A stretch of 61,767 nt of DNA. Source: Stieleria bergensis. GTDB lineage: Bacteria > Planctomycetota > Planctomycetia > Pirellulales > Pirellulaceae. The stretch spans positions 957,342 through 1,019,108 of the forward strand of contig CP036272.1 of NCBI GenBank assembly GCA_007745635.1, in the 5' to 3' direction. Shown here piece by piece: positions 8,980 to 18,095 of this stretch; within the stretch, counting starts at the first letter, position 1, and each line of letters starts with the position of its first letter. Made by a program: the position numbers and the translations under genes. Under the pieces are notes generated by a model. It ran no database searches, had not been told where the DNA came from, and saw only the letters and a list, made by a program, of their open reading frames with translations.

Positions 8980-10064
8980 AGCGAGTGCTGGTAGAGCGCT
9001 GCGATGGCGAAGGCGGGCGCGGAGCGAGAAACCTCCGGTCCCAAGATATCTTGCAGAGAAACCATCCGTGTGCCGGAGTGCTTTGATCGGGCTTCGGATA
9101 GCAGGTCCATGCCATGTCCACTGATTAACCAAATGGCATTCTCAGTGGTCTGTTCGTTGGCAATCAATGTGTCGATCGCAGCCGTAAGCACCGACTGGGC
9201 CTGTTGATGAATGTGATGCGCCATGGATTCGGCATCTTGCATCGAAACGTTGCGATGGTCCAAGCCAATCATTCTTGCCATCCGATTGGCAGCTTCGAGA
9301 CGACCGCGGGCTTTTCCATCGGCGGAATCGAAATCATGATTGTTCTCTGCTTGATGGCCAGTCAGCAGCCTAACGTCATCCATGGTTGCAAATAGTTCTC
9401 GCATGACGGGAACCATGGTGCCTGCGAATGGCAGTTGTTCAATCAGCGAGCACACTGCGGTGCGTTGGCAGCCCAGGTACACCAATGAGCGTTCTTTTAG
9501 GCGATCGAAATCGGTCGCACTGCTGCTGGCAATGTCACCGTTTTTGAGCGGAATCAAATCGCTGGTTGTTGATCCGATGTCAATCAGCAGAGCAGTGGAG
9601 TGAGCCGAGGTTGGCGCTGCGGTGAGTTGCTGCATCAGGTCGCTCAAGCACTCAACGGCATCCCAGCGGCTGACTTTGGCAACAAAGTTTGCCAAGCCGT
9701 GCCAGTTTGATGCTGCTGCTCGGTCGCAATGCGCTCGTGTCTCTGCCTCGTCATGGAATGTCCCATCGACATGATAGAACGCAGGGGCGGGCCAGTGCAG
9801 TGCTTTACAGGCCGAGACCAGTGCCTGGGCGATGTGATCGACACCCTGTTGTCGATCGACAAAGCAATCCGCTAGCTCGCCCGTCATCGTCGCAGCGACT
9901 TGATGCCGGCCTGGATAGTGCTCTTGAAGGTCCAGTTGCAACTGTGACGCAAGACGTTGATAGTCCGTCCACATTGGAAACGCAGTGCAGTGTGCCCGTC
10001 CCTCTAGCGAGACATACTTCAGATTGGCGCCGCCGAGATCGACGCCAAGGACCGGTAAGGTCAT
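8976..10064 (-). CDS. mfnF: MfnF-like H4MPT-linked C1 pathway protein (hydantoinase/oxoprolinase family)
   Basis: This 362-residue cytoplasmic ASKHA-fold protein is related to the archaeal enzyme that joins the furan and tyramine-glutamate halves of methanofuran. In bacteria the family accompanies the tetrahydromethanopterin pathway of formaldehyde oxidation. Marks seen are the phosphate loop VDLGGANLK at residues 7-15, the family-typical ATMTGELADCF at about 58-69, a second phosphate loop LIDIGSTTSDL at about 158-168, and LGCQRTAVCSLIEQLPF. The start codon lies 35 bases after the stop of the ATP-grasp gene, so the pair is very probably one operon. Assignment to methylofuran synthesis is by family; the exact bacterial product was not determined here. 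Confidence 0.85.
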   Translation of the reverse strand: MTLPVLGVDLGGANLKYVSLEGRAHCTAFPMWTDYQRLASQLQLDLQEHYPGRHQVAATMTGELADCFVDRQQGVDHIAQALVSACKALHWPAPAFYHVDGTFHDEAETRAHCDRAAASNWHGLANFVAKVSRWDAVECLSDLMQQLTAAPTSAHSTALLIDIGSTTSDLIPLKNGDIASSSATDFDRLKERSLVYLGCQRTAVCSLIEQLPFAGTMVPVMRELFATMDDVRLLTGHQAENNHDFDSADGKARGRLEAANRMARMIGLDHRNVSMQDAESMAHHIHQQAQSVLTAAIDTLIANEQTTENAIWLISGHGMDLLSEARSKHSGTRMVSLQDILGPEVSRSAPAFAIAALYQHSL

Positions 10065-10099
10065 GCGGGTTGCTTTTAGATTTGGGTGGATGGTTGCGA

Positions 10100-11125
10100 T
10101 CAGCCAGCTTTGGCGACCTTGTCAATCGACACGCAGCCATCAGATGTCCAGCGAACGGAGTCTTCGCCATACTTGCAACTGACGGGGCCTGATTCTAAGT
10201 CAAACAACCGAGCGGCCAAGTTGCCTTTGATCATTTCCCGCAGGCCGACATAAGACGTGGTCAGTCGAGCGTTGATCTCAATCACACAGTCATCGCTAGG
10301 CTGATCACCCAGGATGAGGTCCAGTCCCACAAATCCACGAGGTGTTGGTGGCATCGCCGCAATGGCTCGGGCAGCCAACGCAGCGGCGCGACGCTGAGCA
10401 TCATCGTCCAGTGGTCCGCAACCGCCAGTGTATTGGCAGCTGTTGTCATTGATCGATTGAGAAACTGCGGGCAGAAAGACCTGCGTGTTGCCAGTGCTAA
10501 TCAGGGACACTGAAATGCTGCGCCCCGGCACCCAGCCTTGCAGAATGTCCGTAGGTGTTAGAGCACTGTGTGCGGATGCAAAATCGCTGAACGTCGCGAT
10601 CTCCGTCGTGCCGCAGCCATCACGTGGCTTGACGACATACTTCGGCAGGTCCTGCAATTCGTCCAGCAAGCGATTGTCGTCGGTCGACAGATAGGCGGGA
10701 TGAGGCACTCCGGCGGCGTGAAACAGTTGGGCCGTCTGCAGTTTGTCGCTGGCGACCCGCAGAAAGTCACCGCTACTTGCCACGACATCAATGCCTCTGC
10801 TGCGCAAAACCGAGACGCCTTTGGCCAGCGTGCCATCAATCTCGGGGGCAATGATCAAGGCATAGTCACATTGCTGCGCAGCCTGCAACCACTGAGCCCA
10901 GACGGGTTTGCCCGCTTCGAAGGGGTGCTTGTGGCATTTGTCGCACTGAAGTTCGAATCGCTCATCGAGGACGACCACAGTCTCGGCAAACTCCGAAACG
11001 TCATGTGCCAGAGCACGCAACATCGCTTCGCCTTCTCGGCGCAAGCTAACCGGAAGTTCATTGATGGGCGTGTCGGCAAAGCCGCCGCCGCAAACATATT
11101 CACCGATAAAAACTTTCAACGTCAT
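10100..11125 (-). CDS. mfnD: ATP-grasp ligase, probable tyramine-glutamate ligase (MfnD-like)
   Basis: This 341-residue ATP-grasp enzyme probably adds glutamate to tyramine, an early step of methanofuran/methylofuran synthesis. The N-terminus MTLKVFIGEYVCGGGF matches the short start of the family. The ATP-binding segment KYVVKPRDGCGTTE lies at about 160-173, and the Mg-binding acid/Asn pair is in CVIEINARLTTSYVGL at about 278-293. An in-frame TTG at 11143 would add six residues but falls inside a hairpin. A GGAGG sequence abuts the ATG with no spacer, closer than usual. Its neighbour is the MfnF-like gene, which strongly supports the assignment; other ATP-grasp ligases of the same Pfam group remain possible. 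Confidence 0.78.
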   Translation of the reverse strand: MTLKVFIGEYVCGGGFADTPINELPVSLRREGEAMLRALAHDVSEFAETVVVLDERFELQCDKCHKHPFEAGKPVWAQWLQAAQQCDYALIIAPEIDGTLAKGVSVLRSRGIDVVASSGDFLRVASDKLQTAQLFHAAGVPHPAYLSTDDNRLLDELQDLPKYVVKPRDGCGTTEIATFSDFASAHSALTPTDILQGWVPGRSISVSLISTGNTQVFLPAVSQSINDNSCQYTGGCGPLDDDAQRRAAALAARAIAAMPPTPRGFVGLDLILGDQPSDDCVIEINARLTTSYVGLREMIKGNLAARLFDLESGPVSCKYGEDSVRWTSDGCVSIDKVAKAG

Positions 11126-11130
11126 CCTCC

Positions 11131-11153
11131 AACGATCAGACAATCTGATCGTT
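11131..11153 (-). promoter_or_regulatory. Perfect 10-bp inverted repeat just before mfnD
   Basis: On the plus strand AACGATCAGA is followed by CAA and then TCTGATCGTT, a perfect inverted repeat with a three-base loop. In the direction of transcription it lies 20 bases after the sufT stop, and GGAGG-ATG of mfnD follows at once. No T-run follows, so it is not a standard terminator. It could be an operator, an mRNA processing or stabilising hairpin, or a device that hides the mfnD ribosome site. Confidence 0.6.
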
Positions 11154-11173
11154 CAGATTGCAAAACAAGGTGG

Positions 11174-11491
11174 TTAGAAAATTCCCAGGTGATCGCGTGC
11201 GTCATCCGTCATGCAGTCGGGAGACCAGGGTGGATCCATGACAACTTTGACTTCGCAGGTATCCACTTCTTCCAGCTCTTCTGCGGCGTTTTTACAACCG
11301 GAAACCAGCTGCGGGCCAGCAGGGCACATGGGGCTGGTCATCGTCATTTCAATATTCACGTCGTGGCGACCATCTTCTTTTTCTTCGCCAACGCTGACAA
11401 CATAAATTAAGCCAAGATCAACGATGTTGACGAACAGTTCGGGGTCAATGACTTGTTTCAGCGATTCGCGAACTTTGTCTTCAGCAAGCAT
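11174..11491 (-). CDS. sufT: SufT/MIP18-type Fe-S cluster assembly factor (DUF59)
   Basis: This 105-residue cytoplasmic protein of the DUF59/MIP18 family helps mature Fe-S proteins together with the SUF machinery. The family core is seen in DPELFVNIVDLGLIY (residues 16-30), then the strand VNIEMTMTSPMCPAGPQL with the conserved Cys56, a second Cys66, and the end VVMDPPWSPDCMTDDAR with Cys93. Its length is normal for the family. It lies about 290 bases downstream of sufD on the same strand, so it may share the suf transcript or have its own promoter in the gap. Confidence 0.9.
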   Translation of the reverse strand: MLAEDKVRESLKQVIDPELFVNIVDLGLIYVVSVGEEKEDGRHDVNIEMTMTSPMCPAGPQLVSGCKNAAEELEEVDTCEVKVVMDPPWSPDCMTDDARDHLGIF

Positions 11492-11782
11492 GCGACTTGT
11501 TCCTAAGAAAGAGGCATCACGACATCGGGTCGTGCATCACTCTGGTGGTCCATTTGTGTTGCGACCGTTTCGCCACACAACTTCAGTAAGCACCAGCAGG
11601 AGATCAATTAAGAGCGGACAAGAGGCTGTCATTATACGGCAGTCTCGGGCCGTCAACATCACCCCTGCGGTTGAATGGAGTCGGATCGAGTCATTCCATC
11701 CCCTTGCATGCATGGTTTGATGCGGGGGCGTGCAGCGATGCGCGCCGAAACGCACATCTTCAGGATCCAACGACAGGGTAAA

Positions 11783-13153
11783 TCAATCGTACTCGCGCAC
11801 TTGGCGGGCAATGGCATCGCCCAGCGCGTCGCGAACACTTTCGATACTGATTCGATCGAAGATTTGCTGGAAGAACCCAATCACGATCATCCGCGTGGCT
11901 TCTTTGCGTGTGAAGCCTCGGCAGCGAGCGTAGAAGATTTGTTCTTCATCGACTTTTGCAGTCGTGCTACCGTGAGTGCAGCGAACGTCGTCGGCTTCGA
12001 TTTCCAGGCCTGGAATAGAATCCGCGCGAGCCGCCTCTGACAGCACGAGGTTATCGTTGCGTTGATAGCCGTCGGTCTTCTGTGCACCTGGATCGACTTT
12101 GATCATCCCACGCCAGACGGAGCGGCTTTGATCTTGTTGTGCAGACTTGTAAAGGAAGTCACTGCGACAGTCCGGTGCGCGGTGGTACTGCTGGGTGTGA
12201 TACGCGAGATGTTGGCGGGCTTCGGTGAACATCACGCCATTGACCTGGCATTCAGCACGCTTGCCGATCAAGTCGACCGACTGGTTGACCTTGGACAGTT
12301 GTGAACCCATCGCCGCGATGGTCCACTGCAGGGTGGCATCACGACCAACCAGAGCTTTCTGCTGTGCGAAATGGTATGTCTTGTGTCCCCATTCCTGGAG
12401 GCTGACGTAACGCAAGTGAGAATTTGCTTTCTGGATCAGTTCAACGCCACCGAGATGTAGCCCAGCGGCTTTGCTGTCGACGCTGTTGTATTCGTGCAGC
12501 ACCGTGGCCTGAGCACCTTCCTCGATCACGATCAAGGTGTGCGTGGTGTCGCTGCCGCCGTCGGTCAGGATTGATCCGATGTGCAGTGGTTGTTCAACGA
12601 CAACATTTTTGGGGACATACAGGAACTGGCCACCTTTTTCGAACGCTGTATGCAAGGCTGCAAAGCGATCATGATCGGGATCGAATGTCGAAAACAAATG
12701 CTCTCGAACCAGTTCGCTATGCGACTTGGCAGCATCGGAAAGCGAGCAGAAGACAACGCCTTTAGCGGCCAGTTCGTCGCTCAGTTCGCACTGAGTGATT
12801 TGACTGTCGATGGTTTCGATGCGGCCACCCAAATCGACTCCGTCTACCAATTGGTGGATGGTGTCCGTTTCAGGTTTGGTTTCCAGAGCCACAGGGGCAT
12901 GGAATTTAGACAGTTGGAACGTCCGGATATCGGTACGAATCCATTCCTCGCTGCGTCGTTCGGGCCACTGCATTGCATTGGCGTGTTCGAACGCTTCGCG
13001 GCGAAGTTGCTTTAGCCAATCAGGTTCACTGACGCCTGCGGTCAGCGCGTCAAAGCCTGTGGCATCAAAAGCTGGCAAAGTTGTGGAGGTCATTTTGATT
13101 GAGTGATCAGTGAAATGGTTTGATTTGATGTGCAGAGGAGCAGCAGCGGGCAT
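11783..13153 (-). CDS. sufD: Fe-S cluster assembly protein SufD
   Basis: This is the SufD scaffold subunit, which forms SufBC2D with SufB and SufC to build Fe-S clusters in the cytoplasm. The frame has 456 codons. The first ATG overlaps the sufB stop as ATGA, but MTSTTLPAFDATG at 13093 is the more natural start (436 residues, usual for SufD). The beta-helix core contains FLYVPKNVVVEQPLHIGSIL and later RSDFLYKSAQQDQSRSVWRG. The C-terminal SufB/D signature is seen in IEADDVRCTHGSTTAKVDEE, with its Cys-Thr-His. Translation is probably coupled to sufB. Confidence 0.95.
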   Translation of the reverse strand: MPAAAPLHIKSNHFTDHSIKMTSTTLPAFDATGFDALTAGVSEPDWLKQLRREAFEHANAMQWPERRSEEWIRTDIRTFQLSKFHAPVALETKPETDTIHQLVDGVDLGGRIETIDSQITQCELSDELAAKGVVFCSLSDAAKSHSELVREHLFSTFDPDHDRFAALHTAFEKGGQFLYVPKNVVVEQPLHIGSILTDGGSDTTHTLIVIEEGAQATVLHEYNSVDSKAAGLHLGGVELIQKANSHLRYVSLQEWGHKTYHFAQQKALVGRDATLQWTIAAMGSQLSKVNQSVDLIGKRAECQVNGVMFTEARQHLAYHTQQYHRAPDCRSDFLYKSAQQDQSRSVWRGMIKVDPGAQKTDGYQRNDNLVLSEAARADSIPGLEIEADDVRCTHGSTTAKVDEEQIFYARCRGFTRKEATRMIVIGFFQQIFDRISIESVRDALGDAIARQVREYD

Positions 13154-14577
13154 CAGCCCACGCTGCCTTCCATTTGCAGTTGAATCAGGCGGTTCATTTC
13201 GATGGCGTATTCCATCGGCAGTTCTTTCACCAGTGGCTCGATGAAGCCGTTCACGATCATCGTGCTGGCTTCTTGCTCACTGAGTCCGCGCGACATCAGG
13301 TAGAACATTTGCTCTTCGCCGATTCGAGAGACGCTTGCTTCGTGCCCGATCTGCACATCTTGCTCGCTGATCTCGATGTAAGGGTAGGTATCGCTGCGAC
13401 TTTCAGGATCCAGGATCAAGGCGTCACAGACCACGTTGTTCTTGCTGTTGGTGGCACCGGGTTGGACAGCGACTAAGCCGCGATAGCTGCTGCGTCCGCC
13501 GTTCTTGCTGATGCTTTTGCTGATGATCTGTCCCGTGGTATCGGGAGCTTCGTGGACCAGTTTGGCACCTGCATCTTGGTGCTGGCCGGCGCTGGAAAAG
13601 GCGATCGAAAGGATCTCACCACGAGCACCGGGTTCCTTCATGTGGACCGCGGGGTACTTCATGGTCAGCTTGCTGCCCAGGTTGCCGTCGACCCATTCCA
13701 TGGTTGCGTCCCTGTAAGCCCAGGCACGTTTGGTCACCAAGTTATAGATGTTGTTGGCCCAGTTCTGGATCGTGGTGTAGCGGCAGCGAGCATTTCGCTT
13801 GGCAACGACTTCGACCACAGCGCTGTGCAGACTTTCGGTGGTGTACATCGGTGCGGTACAGCCTTCGACGTAGTGCACGCTGGCGCCTTCGTCGACCAAA
13901 ATCAGAGTGCGTTCAAATTGCCCCATGCTTTCCGCGTTGATGCGGAAATAGGCTTGCAGCGGGAATTCGATTGACACCCCTTTGGGCACATAGATGAACG
14001 AACCGCCCGACCAGACTGCGCTGTTTAGAGCGGCAAACTTGTTGTCTTCTGGAGGGATGATTTTGCCGAAGTATTCGCGCAACAATTCAGGGTGTTCGCG
14101 TACGGCGGTGTCCGTGTCGGTGAAGATAACGCCCTGCTTGGCCAAGTCTTCTTCCAGCGACCCGTAGACGACTTCGCTTTCGAACTGTGCTTTCACGCCA
14201 GCGAGAAACTTTTTCTCGGCTTCGGGAATGCCCAGCTTGTCAAAGGTGTCCTTGATCTCTTGAGGCACGTCGTCCCAGGTGCGTTCCTGTTGTTCGGTCG
14301 GCTTCAAGTAATAGAAGATGTCTTGGAAATCGATATCGATGTCTCCGCCCCATTTCGGCATGGGCTTGGACTCGAAGATATCCAGCGAGCGCAAGCGGAA
14401 CTCACGCATCCAATCGGGCTCGTTCTTGATATCGCTAATCTGATGAACGATCTCCCGATTCAGGCCCTTTTTGGCTTTGAAAACGCCGGTGGTTTCCGTG
14501 CGGAAGTTGTACTTGTTGATTTCACCAATTTCTGGCTTGGCAGTTTCGTCTGCCTTGACAGGTGTGTCAGTTGACAT
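13153..14577 (-). CDS. sufB: Fe-S cluster assembly protein SufB
   Basis: The 474-residue SufB scaffold assembles the nascent Fe-S cluster. Length and sequence fit the family throughout: [20 protein letters not shown] near residue 110, [40 protein letters not shown], and the end with [20 protein letters not shown] and then [20 protein letters not shown]. The conserved Cys of VEGCTAP is present. It is located between sufC (138-base gap) and sufD (4-base overlap). Confidence 0.97.
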   Translation of the reverse strand: MSTDTPVKADETAKPEIGEINKYNFRTETTGVFKAKKGLNREIVHQISDIKNEPDWMREFRLRSLDIFESKPMPKWGGDIDIDFQDIFYYLKPTEQQERTWDDVPQEIKDTFDKLGIPEAEKKFLAGVKAQFESEVVYGSLEEDLAKQGVIFTDTDTAVREHPELLREYFGKIIPPEDNKFAALNSAVWSGGSFIYVPKGVSIEFPLQAYFRINAESMGQFERTLILVDEGASVHYVEGCTAPMYTTESLHSAVVEVVAKRNARCRYTTIQNWANNIYNLVTKRAWAYRDATMEWVDGNLGSKLTMKYPAVHMKEPGARGEILSIAFSSAGQHQDAGAKLVHEAPDTTGQIISKSISKNGGRSSYRGLVAVQPGATNSKNNVVCDALILDPESRSDTYPYIEISEQDVQIGHEASVSRIGEEQMFYLMSRGLSEQEASTMIVNGFIEPLVKELPMEYAIEMNRLIQLQMEGSVG

Positions 14578-14715
14578 GGCTTTATTTACATCAGTCGGAT
14601 GGAAGAAACAGATGAAGTCAACGAGCGTGCATTGACTGACGTTTGATCGGTTGCGGGCTGCAGGTGAGCCAGCGCCAGGCCGATCGATTGCGATCGGCCG
14701 AGCATTGAAAAGCGT

Positions 14716-15531
14716 TTAAGCGAGTGCTTCTTCAGCCAACATCTCTTGGTTCGCAGCTTCGGCGTCTGGGTAGGCGTTTCGGATGCGCTCGTAACCGTGT
14801 TGATGCAGTTCCTCAGCGAGTTCCTTGCCACCGGTCTCGACCAATCGGCCGCCCAACATGACGTGGGTAAACTCTGGTGGATTGTGCTCAAGCAGTTTGT
14901 CGTGGTGAGTGATGATCAGCAGGCCCATTTTCTGATGACCGATATCGGCGATGGATTCGCTAGCCAAGCGAACCGCGTCAGCGTCCAGGCCGGAGTCTGT
15001 TTCGTCAAGGATCGCGAACTTTGGCTGCAGCATTGCCAGTTGCAAGATCTCTGCTCGCTTCATCTCGCCACCGGAGAAGCCATCGTTGACATAGCGGCGA
15101 GCGAACTCGACATCCATTTGCAAGTGAGACATTTTGTCTTTGAGCTCTTTGCGGAACTCTCGCATTGGAATCAAGTCTTCGCCTTCTTTGCGATCGGGGC
15201 GTCGCACGTTGGTTGAAGCGTGACGCAGGAAGTCAGCCATCTTGACGCCGGGAATCGCCATCGGCCGTTGGAAGGCCATGAAGATGCCCGCCCGTGCTCG
15301 TTCATTGACTTCCATTTCCAAGACGTCTTCGCCATCAAGTGAAATGGATCCCTCGGTGATTTCGTAGCCCGGGTGACCCATGATTGCCAAGCCGAGCGTG
15401 CTTTTGCCGCTTCCGTTAGGCCCCATCAGTGCGTGAGTCTCGCCGTGGTTGATCGTCAGGTTGACGCCGCGAAGAATCGGTTTGTCACCAACGGAAACGT
15501 GAAGGTTTTCAATCTTTAAAACGTGAGTCAT
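14716..15531 (-). CDS. sufC: Fe-S cluster assembly ATPase SufC
   Basis: This 271-residue soluble ABC-type ATPase drives the SufBC2D complex. Visible motifs are Walker A GPNGSGKST at 37-45, the Q-loop in FMAFQRPMAIPGV near 85-96, the signature FSGGEMKRAEI at 152-162 and Walker B FAILDETDSGLD at 172-183. The conserved switch His is in LLIITHHDKLLEH. The tail after about residue 245 is slightly longer than in E. coli SufC. It is transcribed 57 bases after the sufR-like gene and before sufB. Confidence 0.97.
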   Translation of the reverse strand: MTHVLKIENLHVSVGDKPILRGVNLTINHGETHALMGPNGSGKSTLGLAIMGHPGYEITEGSISLDGEDVLEMEVNERARAGIFMAFQRPMAIPGVKMADFLRHASTNVRRPDRKEGEDLIPMREFRKELKDKMSHLQMDVEFARRYVNDGFSGGEMKRAEILQLAMLQPKFAILDETDSGLDADAVRLASESIADIGHQKMGLLIITHHDKLLEHNPPEFTHVMLGGRLVETGGKELAEELHQHGYERIRNAYPDAEAANQEMLAEEALA

Positions 15532-15588
15532 GGTTTCGCTAAATTCTTAAACGTTAAATGAATCAAGTGGGTTGGAGGTCGTCGGCGG

Positions 15589-16338
15589 TTAGCCGACTTT
15601 GCCATTGGCATGGTGGCTGCCAGTGGCCGTGTGGTTTGATGAAGCAGGTTGCTTGGTCGCTTGAGGTTGATCGGTGCTCGCTGTTTGCTCTGCCGGTGAA
15701 AACTGGCAGCAGGCATCACCGTCCAGACGGCACTGGCTTAACTGCAACTGTTCCCCGAGAGCTTCTGAGAGCACTTTTTCTTCGAGTCGGCACATGCTGT
15801 GATCGTTGGTCCCATCGGCCAGCGTCGGAAACGGACAGGTTCCGATGTCCAGCACGGGAAGTTCGCCAGAGGAGATCACATCACTGGAGACGCGACGTGA
15901 AGCCAGCAGAGCCGACAAACGTTGCATGCGCTCGTCCAGCGGTGCTTCATCATCGAGCTGTGCGGCGTACTCGCGCCCAAGACGCTCGGCGACACGCTGC
16001 AGCATTAGGTCACGGAGTTGTGGGTCTTCAATCGCAAGGATCTCTTCCCACATCGCCTGAACCAAGTCCGAGGGGTCAGCGCCGATGACCTGCCGCCCCG
16101 CATCGTTGATGCAGTAGTGGTAAGTCGGGCGGCCGCGACCAGCGACTGACTTTTCTCGATCGATCAATCTGGCTTCGAGCAGACGTTCGATTCGTTGGCG
16201 AATGGCGGTCGCAGTGACCTGCAGACGTTGCGTCAATTCGCCGATTCCCGCAGTCTGCCCGTCACGCATTGCCACCAGCAAATCGCGATCGACATCGCGA
16301 ACGCTTGTGTCAGTGGTTGCAGGGGGTTGGTTGATCAC
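15589..16338 (-). CDS. sufR: SufR-like Fe-S-sensing transcriptional repressor
   Basis: This winged-helix regulator heads the suf cluster and probably represses it when Fe-S supply is good. The open frame reaches 16557, but I place the start at the GTG at 16338 (249 residues), because the region before it carries an operator-like inverted repeat and reads as non-conserved peptide. The helix-turn-helix lies at about 28-70 (GIGELTQRLQVTATAIRQRI). The C-terminal cysteine set Cys168, Cys183, Cys203 and Cys210-Cys211 (TCPF, SMCRLEEKV, SQCRLDGDACCQF) matches the Fe-S ligand pattern of cyanobacterial and actinobacterial SufR. The last 35 residues are a disordered Ser/Thr/Gln-rich tail. An ATG at 16476 is an alternative start. 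Confidence 0.87.
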   Translation of the reverse strand: MINQPPATTDTSVRDVDRDLLVAMRDGQTAGIGELTQRLQVTATAIRQRIERLLEARLIDREKSVAGRGRPTYHYCINDAGRQVIGADPSDLVQAMWEEILAIEDPQLRDLMLQRVAERLGREYAAQLDDEAPLDERMQRLSALLASRRVSSDVISSGELPVLDIGTCPFPTLADGTNDHSMCRLEEKVLSEALGEQLQLSQCRLDGDACCQFSPAEQTASTDQPQATKQPASSNHTATGSHHANGKVG

Positions 16339-16433
16339 GGTACTGGGCGGTTCGGGGATCGCAGGTGCAAAAATTCCGTTAAGCCGCCACGGGAGTGTCG
16401 TGACGTCACAAACTACTGTTACCGCCGCACCTA

Positions 16434-16459
16434 TTTTTGACAACTGGCATTGTGAAAAA
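16434..16459 (-). promoter_or_regulatory. Candidate SufR operator (10-6-10 inverted repeat)
   Basis: TTTTTGACAA, the six bases CTGGCA, then TTGTGAAAAA form an inverted repeat in which nine of ten arm positions pair. Its ACAA...TTGT core is like, though not identical in spacing to, the CAAC-N6-GTTG site of cyanobacterial SufR. It lies about 96 bases upstream of the proposed GTG start of the sufR-like gene and overlaps a TTGTCA that could be a -35 box on the minus strand. A perfect 10-base palindrome, GTGACGTCAC, follows at 16400-16409. Confidence 0.5.
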
Positions 16460-16780
16460 TGGCGGGCGTTTTTTTGGGGGATCTCCATAAGGGCGTGCAG
16501 GTCGCCGATAAACGCCTGTTTTGCGGAGGTGTGGGCGGATGAGCGCATTCTGCTCACCCATCATGCGGCCAGATTCACAGCCTGTTTTTAATGCTTGCCT
16601 GCCGCGAAAAATGTCTTCAATCCATGTCGTTTCGCCTTCAAAGCCCCCCCTGACCGTCGGTCGATTGGGATGCTAGTATCTGACGCGGATCGCTGAGCCA
16701 TGGTGTGATTCTGGGTACCCGAGGCACGACTTGGCCAGCTTTTGTCATCCGATTTACCCCCCTTGTAGTAGCAAGTTGAT

Positions 16781-17884
16781 ATGAAAGCCGTCGCCGTTAC
16801 CCCAGGTACTCCTAATAGTGCTCACCTGAGAGACATCCCAGAACCCAGCCTGGATGCTGTTCCAGCTGGCGACGGAGTGTTGGTTAAGACGTTGAAGGTT
16901 GGTGTTGATGCAACCGATCGGGAAATCAACGAGGCCCTGTACGGTAACGCTCCCGAAGGAGACGACTACCTGGTCATGGGGCATGAGTCATTTGGGGTTG
17001 TTGAAGCGGTTGGTCCGAATGTCACGCGAGTCAAACCTGGCGACTACGTGACCGCGACCGTGCGTCGGCCCGGTGGTTCCATCTATGACATCATTGGCAC
17101 CAACGACATGACCAGCGAGGAAACCTACTACGAGCGAGGGATCAACCTGCGTCACGGCTTCATGACCGAGAAGTTTGTTGACGAAGAGGAGTACATCGTG
17201 CGGATTCCTCAAGGGCTAAAGCACTTGCATGTCTTGATGGAACCCATGAGTTGCGCGGCCAAGGCGGTGCAACAAGCGTTTGAAGCACAGCAACGCATGA
17301 AAGTCTGGCGCCCGAAGTTGGCGTACGTCCAAGGTTCAGGCCAAATTGGCTTGCTGACCACTTTGATTCTCAAGCTCAAAGGATTGCAGGTTTACACCTT
17401 GGCGCGTGGCGAGGCTCCTAACCTGAAAGCAGAGATCGTCGAAGGCATGGAAGCCAAGTACGTCAGTACTCGTCAGACCCCCATCGAAGAACTTGTCAAA
17501 CAAACCGGCAAGCCAGACTTGATTGTCGATGCCACCGGTAGCAGCAAGTTGGCATTTGATGCCATGAATCACGTCGGCCATAACGGTGTGGTGGTTTGGA
17601 CCAGCATTACGGGCGGGGATCATCACATGGAGGTGCCCGCTGATAGTGTCAATTTGAATTGGGTGCTGGGGAACAAGTTGTTGCTTGGTAGCGTGAACGC
17701 TAACCGAACTCACTTTGAAAGCGGCATTCGCGATCTCGCTCTGGGGGACATGATGTTCCCCGGTGTCTTGCAGCGTATCCTGACCAATCCCGTCGATGGG
17801 CTGGAAAATTTTGGCGAAATGATGCGTCTGCTGATCGAAGACAAAAGTGCCTTGAAGGTTTACATGAATATCGCTGAGGGCTGA
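16781..17884 (+). CDS. Glucose 1-dehydrogenase, zinc-dependent MDR family
   Basis: This 367-residue cytoplasmic medium-chain dehydrogenase resembles archaeal glucose dehydrogenases (Haloferax, Sulfolobus, Thermoplasma), which oxidise glucose to gluconolactone with NAD(P)+. The catalytic zinc set appears as Asp43, His68-Glu69 (MGHESFG) and Glu154 (LMEPMS). The Asp in place of the usual Cys is as in the haloarchaeal enzyme. The nucleotide fold has [11 protein letters not shown] at 182-192. No structural-zinc cysteine cluster is seen. The gene is divergent from sufR across a 440-base gap and seems to stand alone. Sugar specificity cannot be read from the sequence. Confidence 0.88.
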   Translation: MKAVAVTPGTPNSAHLRDIPEPSLDAVPAGDGVLVKTLKVGVDATDREINEALYGNAPEGDDYLVMGHESFGVVEAVGPNVTRVKPGDYVTATVRRPGGSIYDIIGTNDMTSEETYYERGINLRHGFMTEKFVDEEEYIVRIPQGLKHLHVLMEPMSCAAKAVQQAFEAQQRMKVWRPKLAYVQGSGQIGLLTTLILKLKGLQVYTLARGEAPNLKAEIVEGMEAKYVSTRQTPIEELVKQTGKPDLIVDATGSSKLAFDAMNHVGHNGVVVWTSITGGDHHMEVPADSVNLNWVLGNKLLLGSVNANRTHFESGIRDLALGDMMFPGVLQRILTNPVDGLENFGEMMRLLIEDKSALKVYMNIAEG

Positions 17885-18095
17885 TCAGCGGCGTTGCATC
17901 GCCGGGCACAGTCTCGTTCCGCGACTGTTGCCAATCATTGCCATTGCAGGCCAACGCTGGATGATTGATGCCCATTGCCAGCAGGTTGATGCCCAGAGAT
18001 GCAATCGATTCCATCAGTTTGTCATTCGTAGCGCCGTCTGCCCGCTTGCTCGCTGCGTTTTGCTCGCTGCGTTGGGGAGTCATGATGGATGCCCC

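Noticed and set aside
11131..11153. Intrinsic terminator between sufT and mfnD
   Set aside because: The perfect stem is followed by GGAGG-ATG and not by a T-run, so it is listed as a regulatory hairpin.
11537..11770. 77-codon minus frame between sufD and sufT
   Set aside because: No conserved feature; the gap more likely carries a promoter or the end of the suf transcript.
15589..16557. The full 322-codon frame as the sufR protein
   Set aside because: The first 73 codons cover an inverted repeat and promoter-like DNA and look unlike the family; the GTG at 16338 fits better.
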